Part shown: positions 6,836 through 13,344 of the stretch, in pieces
Position numbering within the stretch: the first letter of the stretch is position 1
Layout of the letters: each line of letters starts with the position of its first letter
Source of the DNA: JBFGCM01 sp041581135
Lineage (GTDB): Bacteria; Actinomycetota; Acidimicrobiia; Spongiisociales; UBA5794
Direction: 5' to 3'
Assembly (NCBI GenBank): GCA_041581135.1
Contig: JBFGCM010000087.1
Span: 1-15,477, forward strand
Length of the DNA: 15,477 nucleotides
The notes under the pieces: model-generated
What the model was told of the DNA's origin: nothing
Database searches by the model: none
What the model saw: only the letters and a program-made list of their open reading frames with translations
Made by a program: the position numbers and the translations under genes

Positions 6836-7740
6836 GGACTCGGCTCGCGGCGGTGGGTGGTGATGGCCTCGCCCACTCGGGTGGCGGCGGCGGTCATGAT
6901 GTCGAGGTTGCCGGCGTACGGCGGGAAGTAGTCGGCGGCTCCCTCGACCTCCAACAGGACGATGACCCGGGCCGGCACCACGCCGCCGGGGGTGTAGTAC
7001 TCCGCCTCGTCGAACACCGGGTCGGACACCAGGCGGTAGCCCGGCACGTACGCTTGCACCTGCTCCACCATGTCGACGATCGACTTGGAGACCGTGGCCT
7101 CGTCGTAGCCCCCGGCCAGCGCACAGAACACGGTGTTTCGCATGATGATCGGCGGCTCGGCCGGGTTCAGGATCATGATCGCCTTGCCGACGTCGGCGCC
7201 GCCCACTTCTTCCAACGCCTTCGAGGTGGTCTTGGTGAACTCGTCGATGTTCTGACGGGTGCCGGGTCCGGCCGATTTCGAAGCGACCGTCGAGATGATC
7301 TCGGCGTAGGGCACCTCGGCCACGGCATTGACTGCCGAGACGATCGGCGTGGTGGCCTGGCCGCCGCAGGTGATCATGTTGAGGTTGGGGGCGTCGAGGT
7401 GGTCGTTGAGGTTCACCGTCGGCACCACGTTGGGTCCCACCTTGGCCGGCGTGAGGTCGATGGCGGTGAGCCCGGCTGCGGCGTACCTGGGTGCAAACGT
7501 CCGATGCACGCGAGCAGTGGTGGCCTCGAAGACGAGGTCGAACTCGCCGGCGCGCTCCAGCAACCAATCGGCACCATCGGCCGTGGTGTCGAGCCCGGCC
7601 TGGCGAGCCCGGGCCAGGCCGTCGGAGTCGGGATCGATGCCGATCATCGCCGTGGGCTCCAGCACGGTCGACCGCTGCAGTTTGCACATCAGGTCGGTGC
7701 CGATGTTGCCGCTGCCGACGATGGCGCAGCGGGCGGTCAC
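6832..7740 (-). CDS. dmpF: Acetaldehyde dehydrogenase (acylating)
   Basis: A 302-aa protein of the DmpF/MhpF/HsaG family. Seen: Rossmann loop 'VGSGNIGTDL' (residues 8-17), catalytic C125 in 'MITCGGQATTP', 'AEIISTVASKSAGPGTRQNIDEF' region (start only noted), and the dimer/aldolase-contact C-terminus. It converts acetaldehyde, NAD+ and CoA to acetyl-CoA, working in a complex with the aldolase encoded next. The start is GTG 7740, overlapping the hydratase stop as GTGA, with GAGGG about 9 nt upstream. Further upstream in-frame codons lie inside the hydratase gene and are not credible. Length is close to that of DmpF. Confidence 0.95.
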   Translation of the reverse strand: MTARCAIVGSGNIGTDLMCKLQRSTVLEPTAMIGIDPDSDGLARARQAGLDTTADGADWLLERAGEFDLVFEATTARVHRTFAPRYAAAGLTAIDLTPAKVGPNVVPTVNLNDHLDAPNLNMITCGGQATTPIVSAVNAVAEVPYAEIISTVASKSAGPGTRQNIDEFTKTTSKALEEVGGADVGKAIMILNPAEPPIIMRNTVFCALAGGYDEATVSKSIVDMVEQVQAYVPGYRLVSDPVFDEAEYYTPGGVVPARVIVLLEVEGAADYFPPYAGNLDIMTAAATRVGEAITTHRREPSP

Positions 7741-8525
7741 GATGCGCTGCCCTCGAATGACACCGAGACGGCGCCGAGCCGGTCGAACTCGGCCTCGACC
7801 CGGTCGCCGGGCACCACGTCGAAGGCGGCATGGAGCGAGCCGGTCATGATCAGGTGACCGGGCTCGAGTGTGACGCCGTGAGGGGCGAGCTTGTTCGCCA
7901 GCCAGGCAACGGCGTAGACCGGATCGCCCAAGGCGGCAGCGCCGGCGCCGGTGGCCATCGTCTCGCCGTTCTTGGAGATGACCATGCCGCACAGCCGGGC
8001 GTCGAAGTCCAACGGCACCTCCTTCGAGCCCTTGACGATGGCGGCCGACGATGCGAGGTCGCTGATGGTGTCGGCGAGCTTGATCTTCCAATCCTCGATA
8101 CGGGAGTCCACCATCTCGATGGCGGCGAGGGCTCCGCCGATGGCGGCGGCGGCGTCGGCACGAGACACGCCGGGGCCCCGCAGCGGCGACTCGATGACGA
8201 GTGCCAGTTCAGCCTCCACCTTGGGCTGGATGTAGTCGTCCAGGTTCACCGCGGCGCCGTCGTCGAACACCATCGATGACAGCACCGGGCCGTAGTCCGG
8301 CTCGTCGACCCCGAGCAGTTGTTGCATGGGCTTGGAGGTGAGCCCCAGCTTGTAGCCGACGATCTCCCCTCCGCCGTCGGCGAGCAGCAGTTCCACGTAG
8401 CGCTGCTGCACCGCATACGCCTCGTCTGCGGTCATCTCGGGATCGGACTCGGTGAACGGAGGGATGGGTTTGCGGTCGCGCCGTGCATCGAACAGTGCCT
8501 GGGCTCGTCCTTCGGCGGTGCTCAC
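7737..8525 (-). CDS. dmpE: 2-oxopent-4-enoate (2-hydroxypentadienoate) hydratase
   Basis: A 262-aa member of the MhpD/DmpE/TesE/HsaE family. Seen: K59 in 'VGYKLGLTSKPMQQLLGV', 'DEPDYGPVLSSM', metal ligands E104 and E106 in 'IQPKVEAELALV', and E137 in 'IEMVDSRIEDWKI'. It adds water to 2-hydroxypenta-2,4-dienoate to give 4-hydroxy-2-oxovalerate for the aldolase. I place the start at GTG 8525. GAGGAAGGGG lies 5 nt upstream, and the length then matches DmpE/HsaE (~261 aa). An in-frame ATG at 8579 would add 18 residues ('MAEQRYYRRFSVDEEGAP') but has no Shine-Dalgarno and falls inside an operator-like repeat. It is the first gene of the catabolic operon. Confidence 0.9.
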   Translation of the reverse strand: MSTAEGRAQALFDARRDRKPIPPFTESDPEMTADEAYAVQQRYVELLLADGGGEIVGYKLGLTSKPMQQLLGVDEPDYGPVLSSMVFDDGAAVNLDDYIQPKVEAELALVIESPLRGPGVSRADAAAAIGGALAAIEMVDSRIEDWKIKLADTISDLASSAAIVKGSKEVPLDFDARLCGMVISKNGETMATGAGAAALGDPVYAVAWLANKLAPHGVTLEPGHLIMTGSLHAAFDVVPGDRVEAEFDRLGAVSVSFEGSAS

Positions 8526-8530
8526 TGGCG

Positions 8531-8540
8531 CCCCTTCCTC
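8531..8540 (-). promoter_or_regulatory. Ribosome binding site for the hydratase GTG start
   Basis: On the minus strand the sequence reads GAGGAAGGGG, 5 nt before GTG 8525 (the GAGGAA part is 9 nt away). This decides the start. The alternative ATG at 8579 is preceded by CCCTTCCCCC, which cannot pair with the 16S tail. Confidence 0.6.
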
Positions 8541-8569
8541 GTCCACGGAGAATCGACGGTAGTACCGCT

Positions 8570-8606
8570 GTTCCGCCATGGGGGAAGGGTTCCCGGTATG
8601 CGGAAC
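8570..8606 (-). promoter_or_regulatory. Putative IclR-type operator region of the catabolic operon
   Basis: The plus strand holds GTTCCGC at 8570-8576, GTTCCC at 8589-8594 and GCGGAAC at 8600-8606. The outer pair is an inverted repeat, and GTTCC(8589-8593)/GGAAC(8602-8606) is a second one. The same GTTCCGC half-site forms the two palindromes upstream of the iclR pair (12429-12464). The region sits 45-81 bp before GTG 8525, a normal place for an operator. Binding by the IclR protein encoded here is inference. Confidence 0.45.
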
Positions 8607-8639
8607 GGGGGGTGTGGCTGGTGCAGAACCACACCCCCC
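8607..8639 (-). terminator. Perfect 11-bp GC hairpin between the secreted-protein gene and the catabolic operon
   Basis: Arms GGGGGGTGTGG (8607-8617) and CCACACCCCCC (8629-8639) pair without mismatch around an 11-nt loop. No U-tract follows on the minus strand, as is common in high-GC genomes. It is the second of two hairpins after the secreted-protein gene and abuts the putative operator. It may be a tandem terminator or, alternatively, a leader structure of the catabolic transcript. Confidence 0.5.
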
Positions 8640-8682
8640 GCCGGGGCGGCGGTTGGTGGACCGCCGGCGATCGGTTGAGCGA

Positions 8683-8714
8683 AATGGGGGCGGGCCGGAG
8701 CTCCCGCCCCCATT
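8683..8714 (-). terminator. Terminator hairpin of the choice-of-anchor B gene
   Basis: Arms AATGGGGGCGGG (8683-8694) and CCCGCCCCCATT (8703-8714) form a perfect 12-bp stem with an 8-nt loop, 9 bp after the stop of the secreted-protein gene. On the minus strand the stem ends in ATT followed by T, a minimal U-rich end. Position and strength fit an intrinsic terminator. Confidence 0.72.
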
Positions 8715-8723
8715 CCGGTGACC

Positions 8724-10853
8724 TCAGCCGAGACCGGTGATGTCGACGGCGTTGGAGCTCAGGTTCCCTGCCGTCGCCACGTACTCGGTGTCCCCCCCGC
8801 TGAGCGTGACGGTGAACACGGCGATTCCGCCGGTGTCGGTGAGGCCGTCGAGGAGTGTCGACTGCCCGGTGGTGTCGACCACAATGAGCCGGATGGCTGC
8901 TCCGGGGAGCAGCTCCCCTTGGGCATCGAAGGCAGACACGTGGAGGACCTGGGCGGCGCCCACCATTCCCTCGGTGGTGAGCATCGGGTCCAGGATGAGG
9001 ACCGAGGCCGACTCGGAGCTGCCGCCGTCGTCGTGCAACTGGATGTTGCCGCCGTCGAGCTCATCGTCGAGGGCCCGCGAGGACGTGTGGTAATCACAGC
9101 CCTGCAGGCAGGAGAGCACGAACCGGTCGGCGGCGTTGCCTTCACCGTTGTCCTCGGCGCACACCCTGAAGGTCGCCGCGTCACCGTTGAACGTCCCGGT
9201 TCCGTGGAACTCGAGTGCGTTCGGTCCGGGCTCGATGGCGCCACACGATTCGGTGAGCTCGCCGAGTGCGGTGACCGTGTCGAGCCGCACCTTCACGCCC
9301 ACCGACTTGTCGATCAGCGTCAAGTGACCGTCGAAGCCGGTCTCAGTGGACTCGGCGTTGAAGCCGAAGTTGAGCTTCTTGCCATCGGTGGCCAACCAGC
9401 CGCCACCGGTCACCTTGCCGCCTCCTGAGGGCTCCACCGGCGGCTTGGTGCCCGGGAGCCGGGCGCGAAGGACGAACAGCCCGTCTTCGATGTTGGACAC
9501 GACGATGGTGCCGCTGTCGAAGTAGGGGTAGCTGCTCCACGAGCCTGCGAACGTCGTCGCATCGTCGGCCGGGTGGGTGTCGAAGTAGGCGACCTGGGTG
9601 AGCTCGCCCGCCTCGATGTTGGAGGCGTCGAGGATGCGCAGACCCTCGGTGTAGTTCGCCTCGTAGACGAAGCCGTCCTTGATGTAGATGTTGTGGTCGA
9701 TGGCTGCGCTGGGCCCCACGTAGGTGCTGATGAGGACCGGCGCGTCGAGATCGGCGACGTCCCACACGTAGCTGAACGTGTTGTGGGGGTCGCCGCCGGT
9801 GAGCGCGTCCATCTCGTCGGTCTCGTCACCGAGCACGAAGCGGCTCTGGTCCTCGGTCAGCCAGCCCTGATGGGTGTAGCCGAACCCGTCGTAGGTCTCC
9901 CGAGACAGCATCACGGCCGGGCCCGTGCCCTCGATGAGCGGAGTCACGTCGAAGATCGTGAGGGTGTCCTCGTTCGAGTTGAGGCAGATCTCGCGACCCT
10001 GGTGGTCGGCGTCGGGACCGGAGTAGATCACACACTGCGCGTCGTGGGTATAGCCGTCCTCATCGACGCAGCCCAGCGGCTGCGGGTCGGTCGGCACCGC
10101 GAGATCGAGCACGTGGAGCCCACCGGCGCACGTGTTGGTGCCGACGGCGTATCCGATGCCGCTGTCCTCGTTGATCACGAAGTTGTGGCCATTCCGGAAG
10201 CCGTCGTAGTGCGCGGTCTCGAGGAACACCGTCCCCGGGGTGGCGGAGAGCAGCTGGGTGAGGTCGAAGATCTCCAGGCCGTGCTCCGGAGGACCGAAGT
10301 CGCCGTCGCCCACCACGAAGGCGTGGTTGGCGTAGACCTTGGCGTCCCGCCACAGCACGTTGGCCCCGGAGTCGGTGAGCGCAGTGGGCATGGAACCCAC
10401 GTAGATGGGCAGCGTGGGGTCGGTGACCTCCACGAACGAGACTGCCATCGAATGGGTCTGGACGGCGAACTCGCGGCCCGAGGCGGGATCGGTCCACCCC
10501 CAGATGTCGGCGCCGGTGCCGCCTCCGGAGAGGGAGTTCGTCGGCAGGAAGGCGAGGAGGTCCACGTTCTGGCACGGGAACGGTCCGGCGAAGCCGAGCG
10601 TGCACGGCACGTTGCTCATGGCCTGTGTGTTGGCCGTGGGTGGCGCGGTCTTGACATGGTGACCGTCGATGAGTTCGGCATCATGGTGGTGGGATGAGTG
10701 ATCGTGGATTGCCGCGACGTCGCTGGGGGTGAGGCCGCCCCAGTGGCCTGGGATCGTGTTGAACCCCAGCACTTCGCCGGTGACGGCCAGCGCCATCCAC
10801 ACGACGACAACCGCCAACGTCCGCACCAGGCCTTTCGTCAGTGTCCGCTGCAT
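8724..10853 (-). CDS. Secreted choice-of-anchor B family protein (LVIVD-like repeats, post-COAP-type domain, Ig-like tail)
   Basis: A 709-aa protein. Residues 1-30 are a signal sequence or signal anchor (basic start, then 'TLAVVVVWMALAVTG'). Residues 46-67 are His-rich ('HDHSSHHHDAELIDGHH'). About 80-470 is a choice-of-anchor B domain: 'NVDLLAFLP', 'GTGADIWGWTDPASGREFA', 'VEVTDPTLPIYVGSMPT', 'WRDAKVYANHAFVVGD', 'GLEIFDLT', 'HDAQCVIYSGPD'. This is a beta-propeller of repeats reporting entity-in-date style terms such as F.V..D. After 'SGGGKVTGGGWLATDGKK' (about 480-610) comes a domain like those that follow choice-of-anchor domains ('LNFGFNAES'). The last ~90 residues look Ig-like. No LPxTG, PEP-CTERM or other sorting tail is present. 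AAGGAG 7 nt before the ATG supports the start. Function is unknown. It lies between the regulator and the catabolic operon but has its own terminator. Confidence 0.82.
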   Translation of the reverse strand: MQRTLTKGLVRTLAVVVVWMALAVTGEVLGFNTIPGHWGGLTPSDVAAIHDHSSHHHDAELIDGHHVKTAPPTANTQAMSNVPCTLGFAGPFPCQNVDLLAFLPTNSLSGGGTGADIWGWTDPASGREFAVQTHSMAVSFVEVTDPTLPIYVGSMPTALTDSGANVLWRDAKVYANHAFVVGDGDFGPPEHGLEIFDLTQLLSATPGTVFLETAHYDGFRNGHNFVINEDSGIGYAVGTNTCAGGLHVLDLAVPTDPQPLGCVDEDGYTHDAQCVIYSGPDADHQGREICLNSNEDTLTIFDVTPLIEGTGPAVMLSRETYDGFGYTHQGWLTEDQSRFVLGDETDEMDALTGGDPHNTFSYVWDVADLDAPVLISTYVGPSAAIDHNIYIKDGFVYEANYTEGLRILDASNIEAGELTQVAYFDTHPADDATTFAGSWSSYPYFDSGTIVVSNIEDGLFVLRARLPGTKPPVEPSGGGKVTGGGWLATDGKKLNFGFNAESTETGFDGHLTLIDKSVGVKVRLDTVTALGELTESCGAIEPGPNALEFHGTGTFNGDAATFRVCAEDNGEGNAADRFVLSCLQGCDYHTSSRALDDELDGGNIQLHDDGGSSESASVLILDPMLTTEGMVGAAQVLHVSAFDAQGELLPGAAIRLIVVDTTGQSTLLDGLTDTGGIAVFTVTLSGGDTEYVATAGNLSSNAVDITGLG

Positions 10854-10985
10854 CGATGCACTCCTTCTGCCTCGCTCCGAAGGCGCCGTGACGCGCCGCG
10901 CTTCAGAAGGTGATTGCCCTGCGGGCGGGGCCGGTTCCGTGAAATCTCGGCACTGCCGAATGGTTCCGGCGGGGGTGGCAGTCGT
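10854..10985 (-). promoter_or_regulatory. Intergenic region with palindrome and RBS upstream of the secreted-protein gene
   Basis: It holds AAGGAG (minus strand, 10861-10866) as Shine-Dalgarno for ATG 10853. It also has a 13-bp perfect palindrome TCGGCACTGCCGA (10947-10959) flanked by two direct GGTTCCG copies (10933-10939 and 10962-10968). The palindrome could be part of an operator for the downstream gene or a weak terminator for iclR. I see no convincing -10/-35 pair. Confidence 0.35.
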
Positions 10986-11753
10986 TCAGCGCCGGTAGCC
11001 CAGGCGCCGCGACGCCATTGCGGCCGCTTCCATGACGGCGCGGGTCATTTGGTCGATGGCGGCCTCCATGCGGGCGTCCGGGCCGGCGACGCTCATGGCG
11101 GCGATCACCTTGCCGGCCAGGTTGCGGATAGGGGCGGCCACCGACACCACACCCACCTCGGCCTCGTGCAGGTTGCGGGCGAAGCCCTGCTTCCGGATCT
11201 GAGCCAGCTCCTTCTTGAACGTGTCGATGTTCTTCACCGTGTAGGTGGTCTTGGACTGCAGCTTCCATCCGCGGAGGAGCCGGTTCAGCTCGTCATCGGG
11301 CAGGTGGGCCAGGAGGCACTTGCCGGTACCGGTGGCGTGGGCGTCGTTGCGGCGCCCCACCTCCAGGAACAACCGCAGGGTTTGGGGCGAGTCGAGGCGC
11401 TCGACGTAGACGACTTCCCGCCCGTCGAGCACCGCCACTTGCACGGTCTCCCCGGTCATGTTGCGCAGTTGCTCCATGGGTGGGATGACCGCTTCGTGGA
11501 GGTCGAGGTGGGTGGCCACGGCGGCTCCCAGGTCGTGCATCGCGATGCCGAGCCGGTACTTGCCGGTGAACTCGTCCTGCTCCAGCAAGTGCTCGGCGGT
11601 GAGCGTGGCCAGCAGGCGGTGCACGGTCGACTTGCCCAGACCGAGGCGCTGCGCCAGCTCGGTGACCCCGAACTCCCGCTCTCGAGACGAATACTGCTTG
11701 AGCAGTCGGGCGGCATTGCGCACCGACGACAGGGTCTGGCCGTGGTCAGCCAC
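10986..11753 (-). CDS. IclR-family transcriptional regulator
   Basis: A 255-aa protein of the usual IclR length. Residues ~5-70 are the winged helix ('SSVRNAARLLKQYS', 'FGVTELAQRLGLGKSTVHRL', 'GKYRLGIAMHDLG'). Residues ~80-250 are the effector domain ('GETVQVAVLDGREVVYVERL', 'HATGTGKCLLAHLPDDEL', 'EVGVVSVAAPIRN'). IclR proteins bind short palindromes as dimers or tetramers and sense small organic acids or aromatics. I chose GTG 11753: it overlaps the end of the upstream 220-aa gene by 8 bp. Earlier in-frame starts would run through that gene in another frame. It is transcribed with that gene. The likely target is the catabolic operon, given shared GTTCCGC half-sites; this is inference. Activator or repressor mode cannot be read from sequence. 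Confidence 0.9.
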   Translation of the reverse strand: MADHGQTLSSVRNAARLLKQYSSREREFGVTELAQRLGLGKSTVHRLLATLTAEHLLEQDEFTGKYRLGIAMHDLGAAVATHLDLHEAVIPPMEQLRNMTGETVQVAVLDGREVVYVERLDSPQTLRLFLEVGRRNDAHATGTGKCLLAHLPDDELNRLLRGWKLQSKTTYTVKNIDTFKKELAQIRKQGFARNLHEAEVGVVSVAAPIRNLAGKVIAAMSVAGPDARMEAAIDQMTRAVMEAAAMASRRLGYRR

Positions 11754-12408
11754 GGTTGCGCAGCTCCTCGAGGAGGCGGCGGCGTATCTCGATGGGATCG
11801 TCCACGTCGGCGAGGCCATCGGCCCATGGTGCGATCTCGGCGGCCAGCAGGGCTTGGGCACGGTGCAAGCCGGCAAGGGATGCACCCTCCATCTCGTCCA
11901 CGAGGTGGGCGCGGTTGCCGGCGTGGGCCCGGATCGCCTCGAAGTCACGCGCCGCGGCGATGTGTGAGTTGGCCAGCCCGGCGCCGGCGTGACCGGCCTG
12001 GTGACCAGTCAACTCGGCCCCGGGCTGCACGATCAAGTGGTACAGGTACGTGCTGATGCCGAGGGCGCGCCGCACCTGGCCGCCCGCAGGCCCGGAACGC
12101 TCGTCGATCATGCCGAGCGGCGGCAGGACCACCGGGTCGTAGAAGCGAAGCGTCCAGCGCATCGGGGCCAGCTCGTCCTCAATGGCGACCTCGGGGCCCT
12201 GCGGCATGGCGAGCGTCTCAGAGGTGGCGATGACATGCAGGTTGCTCACCCCGGCCGCGACCACGGTGAACGGCTCGTTGAGCAGCAGCATGCGGCCCCG
12301 GATGGCCGGGGACTGCAGGTTGGCCTGGTTGAGATAGGCCTGGTGCACCGAGGTGACGTAGTCCCGCATCGCCTGGCGCATCGCCTCGGGCTTCGGCGCG
12401 TCCGACAT
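11746..12408 (-). CDS. Protein of unknown function co-transcribed with the IclR regulator, 220 aa
   Basis: I do not recognise this family. It is soluble, with no signal peptide or TM segment. Seen: an N-terminal helix 'RDYVTSVHQAYLNQANL'; a strand-rich middle ('GRMLLLNEPFTVVAAGVSNL', 'MRWTLRFYDPVVLPPLGMID'); 'YLYHLIVQPGAELTGHQAGH'; and an alanine-rich helical C-terminus with several His ('GLHRAQALLAAEIAPWADGL'). The paired 'LTGHQAGHAGAG' and 'NSHIAAARDFEAIRAHAGNRAH' histidines could bind a ligand or metal, but this is a guess. It overlaps iclR by 8 bp and is first in that operon. There is no Shine-Dalgarno. A TANNNT -10 ends 7 nt before the ATG, so the transcript may be leaderless. Position suggests a job tied to the regulator or the aromatic pathway. 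Confidence 0.75.
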   Translation of the reverse strand: MSDAPKPEAMRQAMRDYVTSVHQAYLNQANLQSPAIRGRMLLLNEPFTVVAAGVSNLHVIATSETLAMPQGPEVAIEDELAPMRWTLRFYDPVVLPPLGMIDERSGPAGGQVRRALGISTYLYHLIVQPGAELTGHQAGHAGAGLANSHIAAARDFEAIRAHAGNRAHLVDEMEGASLAGLHRAQALLAAEIAPWADGLADVDDPIEIRRRLLEELRNRG

Positions 12409-12415
12409 GGCAACG

Positions 12416-12421
12416 ACGCTA
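12416..12421 (-). promoter_or_regulatory. Putative leaderless -10 element (TAGCGT)
   Basis: On the minus strand TAGCGT fits the actinobacterial TANNNT -10. It is followed by 7 nt (CGTTGCC) and then the A of ATG 12408, which would make the start codon the first base of the mRNA. The gene has no Shine-Dalgarno, consistent with leaderless translation. No clear -35 is seen; the operator palindromes occupy that place. Confidence 0.42.
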
Positions 12422-12429
12422 CCGGACTG

Positions 12430-12444
12430 TTCCGCTATCAGGAA
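12430..12444 (-). promoter_or_regulatory. Putative operator box 1 (imperfect palindrome)
   Basis: TTCCGCTATCAGGAA is a 15-bp imperfect palindrome: the outer TTCC/GGAA are symmetric, the inner GC/CA are not. It lies at about -22 to -36 from ATG 12408, across the expected -35. It shares its left half with box 2, exactly 20 bp away start to start. Confidence 0.5.
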
Positions 12445-12449
12445 AGCCG

Positions 12450-12464
12450 TTCCGCTCTGCGGAA
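12450..12464 (-). promoter_or_regulatory. Putative operator box 2 (perfect palindrome)
   Basis: TTCCGCTCTGCGGAA is a perfect 6+3+6 palindrome, the size and form typical of IclR-family operators. It is two helical turns from box 1, so both would face the same side of DNA. Likely an autoregulatory site for the IclR protein encoded in the operon (inference). Confidence 0.55.
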
Positions 12465-12471
12465 TCGTGAC

Positions 12472-12801
12472 CTAGCCGGTCGGGTCGATGCCGAGGCTCA
12501 CCAGGTAGCGGCGGCGCGCCAGGTCGATGCGGCGCCACTCGTCGGCGTCGGCGTCGGTGAGGATCGCGTGCGGTCCGCGGCGCAGGTCGTCCGGCACGCC
12601 GGGCTCGAACCGCCACCATGCCTGCGGTCGACCCCAGAGCTTCCAACGGGCGAGGAACTCGTCGCGGGCCAGGGCCCACGCTTCTTCGGCTTGCTCCAGC
12701 GACCCGAATCCTCGAAGAAGCTCCTCGTCGCTCCCGAAGGCGAACAGCCGGAACATGACGAAATCCAGTTTGTCATCGTTGTTGCGGCGGCGACGCGGCA
12801 T
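12472..12801 (-). CDS. Small conserved protein of unknown function (WWRFEPG motif), 109 aa
   Basis: A basic N-terminus ('MPRRRRNND') is followed by helices with 'EEAWALARDEFLARW' and the motif 'GRPQAWWRFEPGVPDD', then 'ADADEWRRIDLARRRYL'. The AWWRFE.P pattern recurs in small uncharacterised bacterial and phage-associated proteins as I recall, but I can give no function. It is soluble, with no Cys. It lies 6 bp after the methyltransferase stop, so the two are probably co-transcribed. Its stop codon borders the operator-bearing gap before the 220-aa gene. Confidence 0.65.
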   Translation of the reverse strand: MPRRRRNNDDKLDFVMFRLFAFGSDEELLRGFGSLEQAEEAWALARDEFLARWKLWGRPQAWWRFEPGVPDDLRRGPHAILTDADADEWRRIDLARRRYLVSLGIDPTG

Positions 12802-12807
12802 CGACGA

Positions 12808-13344
12808 TCAACTCCGGGTCGCTTCGACGATGAGCAGTTTCTGCGCGGTCCGATGGTGAGCATCGGCGAAGCCGATCGTGCCGAGGCGCTCGATGAGCTC
12901 TTCCGCTCGTTCCGGCGTCAAACCGTGGTGCTTGGCCTTGCGCTCCACGATGAGGAACCGTCCGCCCGGCTGCAGGACGCGGCGAACCTCGGTGATTCCC
13001 TTGTCCTCGTTTTCCCAATGGTGAAAGGCACGCACCGTCCACGCCACCGTCACGGATTCGTCGCCGAGGGGGAGATCCTCGGCCGACCCGACGTGAAACG
13101 TTGCGCGGGAGTCTTGCGAGCGGCGCGTGGCGATGGACACCATGGCGGGTGAGGAGTCGACGCCGATGGCCGACTCACACACCTCGGCGGCGGCTCGCAC
13201 TGCGGAGCCGTGGCCGCACCCGATGTCGAGCGCTCGGTCCGAAGCGGTCAGCCCGGCCTGCTCCACGGCGACCCGGTTCGATTTCGGATATCTGGAGAAC
13301 AGCGAGAACAGCTCGGCCTGAATGCGGCCCCATCGTTCGGCCAT
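12808..13344 (-). CDS. Class I SAM-dependent methyltransferase
   Basis: A 178-aa Rossmann methyltransferase. Motif I is 'ALDIGCGHGSAVRAA' (D40-G45), the motif II acid is D63 in 'AIGVDSSPAMVSIA', then 'GSAEDLPLGDESVTVAW', 'AFHHWEN' and 'EVRRVLQPGGRFLIVE'. This is the Methyltransf_11 (UbiE-like) type, on small molecules, with only a short C-terminus after the core. The substrate is unknown. It starts at ATG 13344, opposite the DUF2589 gene across a 224-bp divergent gap, and is followed closely by the small WRFE protein. Confidence 0.86.
   Translation of the reverse strand: MAERWGRIQAELFSLFSRYPKSNRVAVEQAGLTASDRALDIGCGHGSAVRAAAEVCESAIGVDSSPAMVSIATRRSQDSRATFHVGSAEDLPLGDESVTVAWTVRAFHHWENEDKGITEVRRVLQPGGRFLIVERKAKHHGLTPERAEELIERLGTIGFADAHHRTAQKLLIVEATRS

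Noticed and set aside
5810..7831. 673-codon open frame that would fuse a long Arg/His-rich N-terminus to the aldolase
   Set aside because: The first half is an out-of-phase reading of the acetaldehyde dehydrogenase. The real aldolase starts at ATG 6835 with an ATGA overlap.
8526..8579. In-frame ATG 8579 as the hydratase start
   Set aside because: No Shine-Dalgarno, the added residues are outside the family's normal length, and the stretch overlaps operator-like repeats. GTG 8525 is better, though the ATG is not excluded.
8570..8606. GGAAC motifs as -35 elements of an ECF sigma promoter
   Set aside because: No matching CGTC- or GTT-type -10 occurs at the required spacing; symmetry favours operator half-sites.
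11989..13152. Plus-strand open frame of 387 codons across the 220-aa, WRFE and methyltransferase genes
   Set aside because: Low-complexity antisense frame with no motif; three minus-strand genes account for the region.
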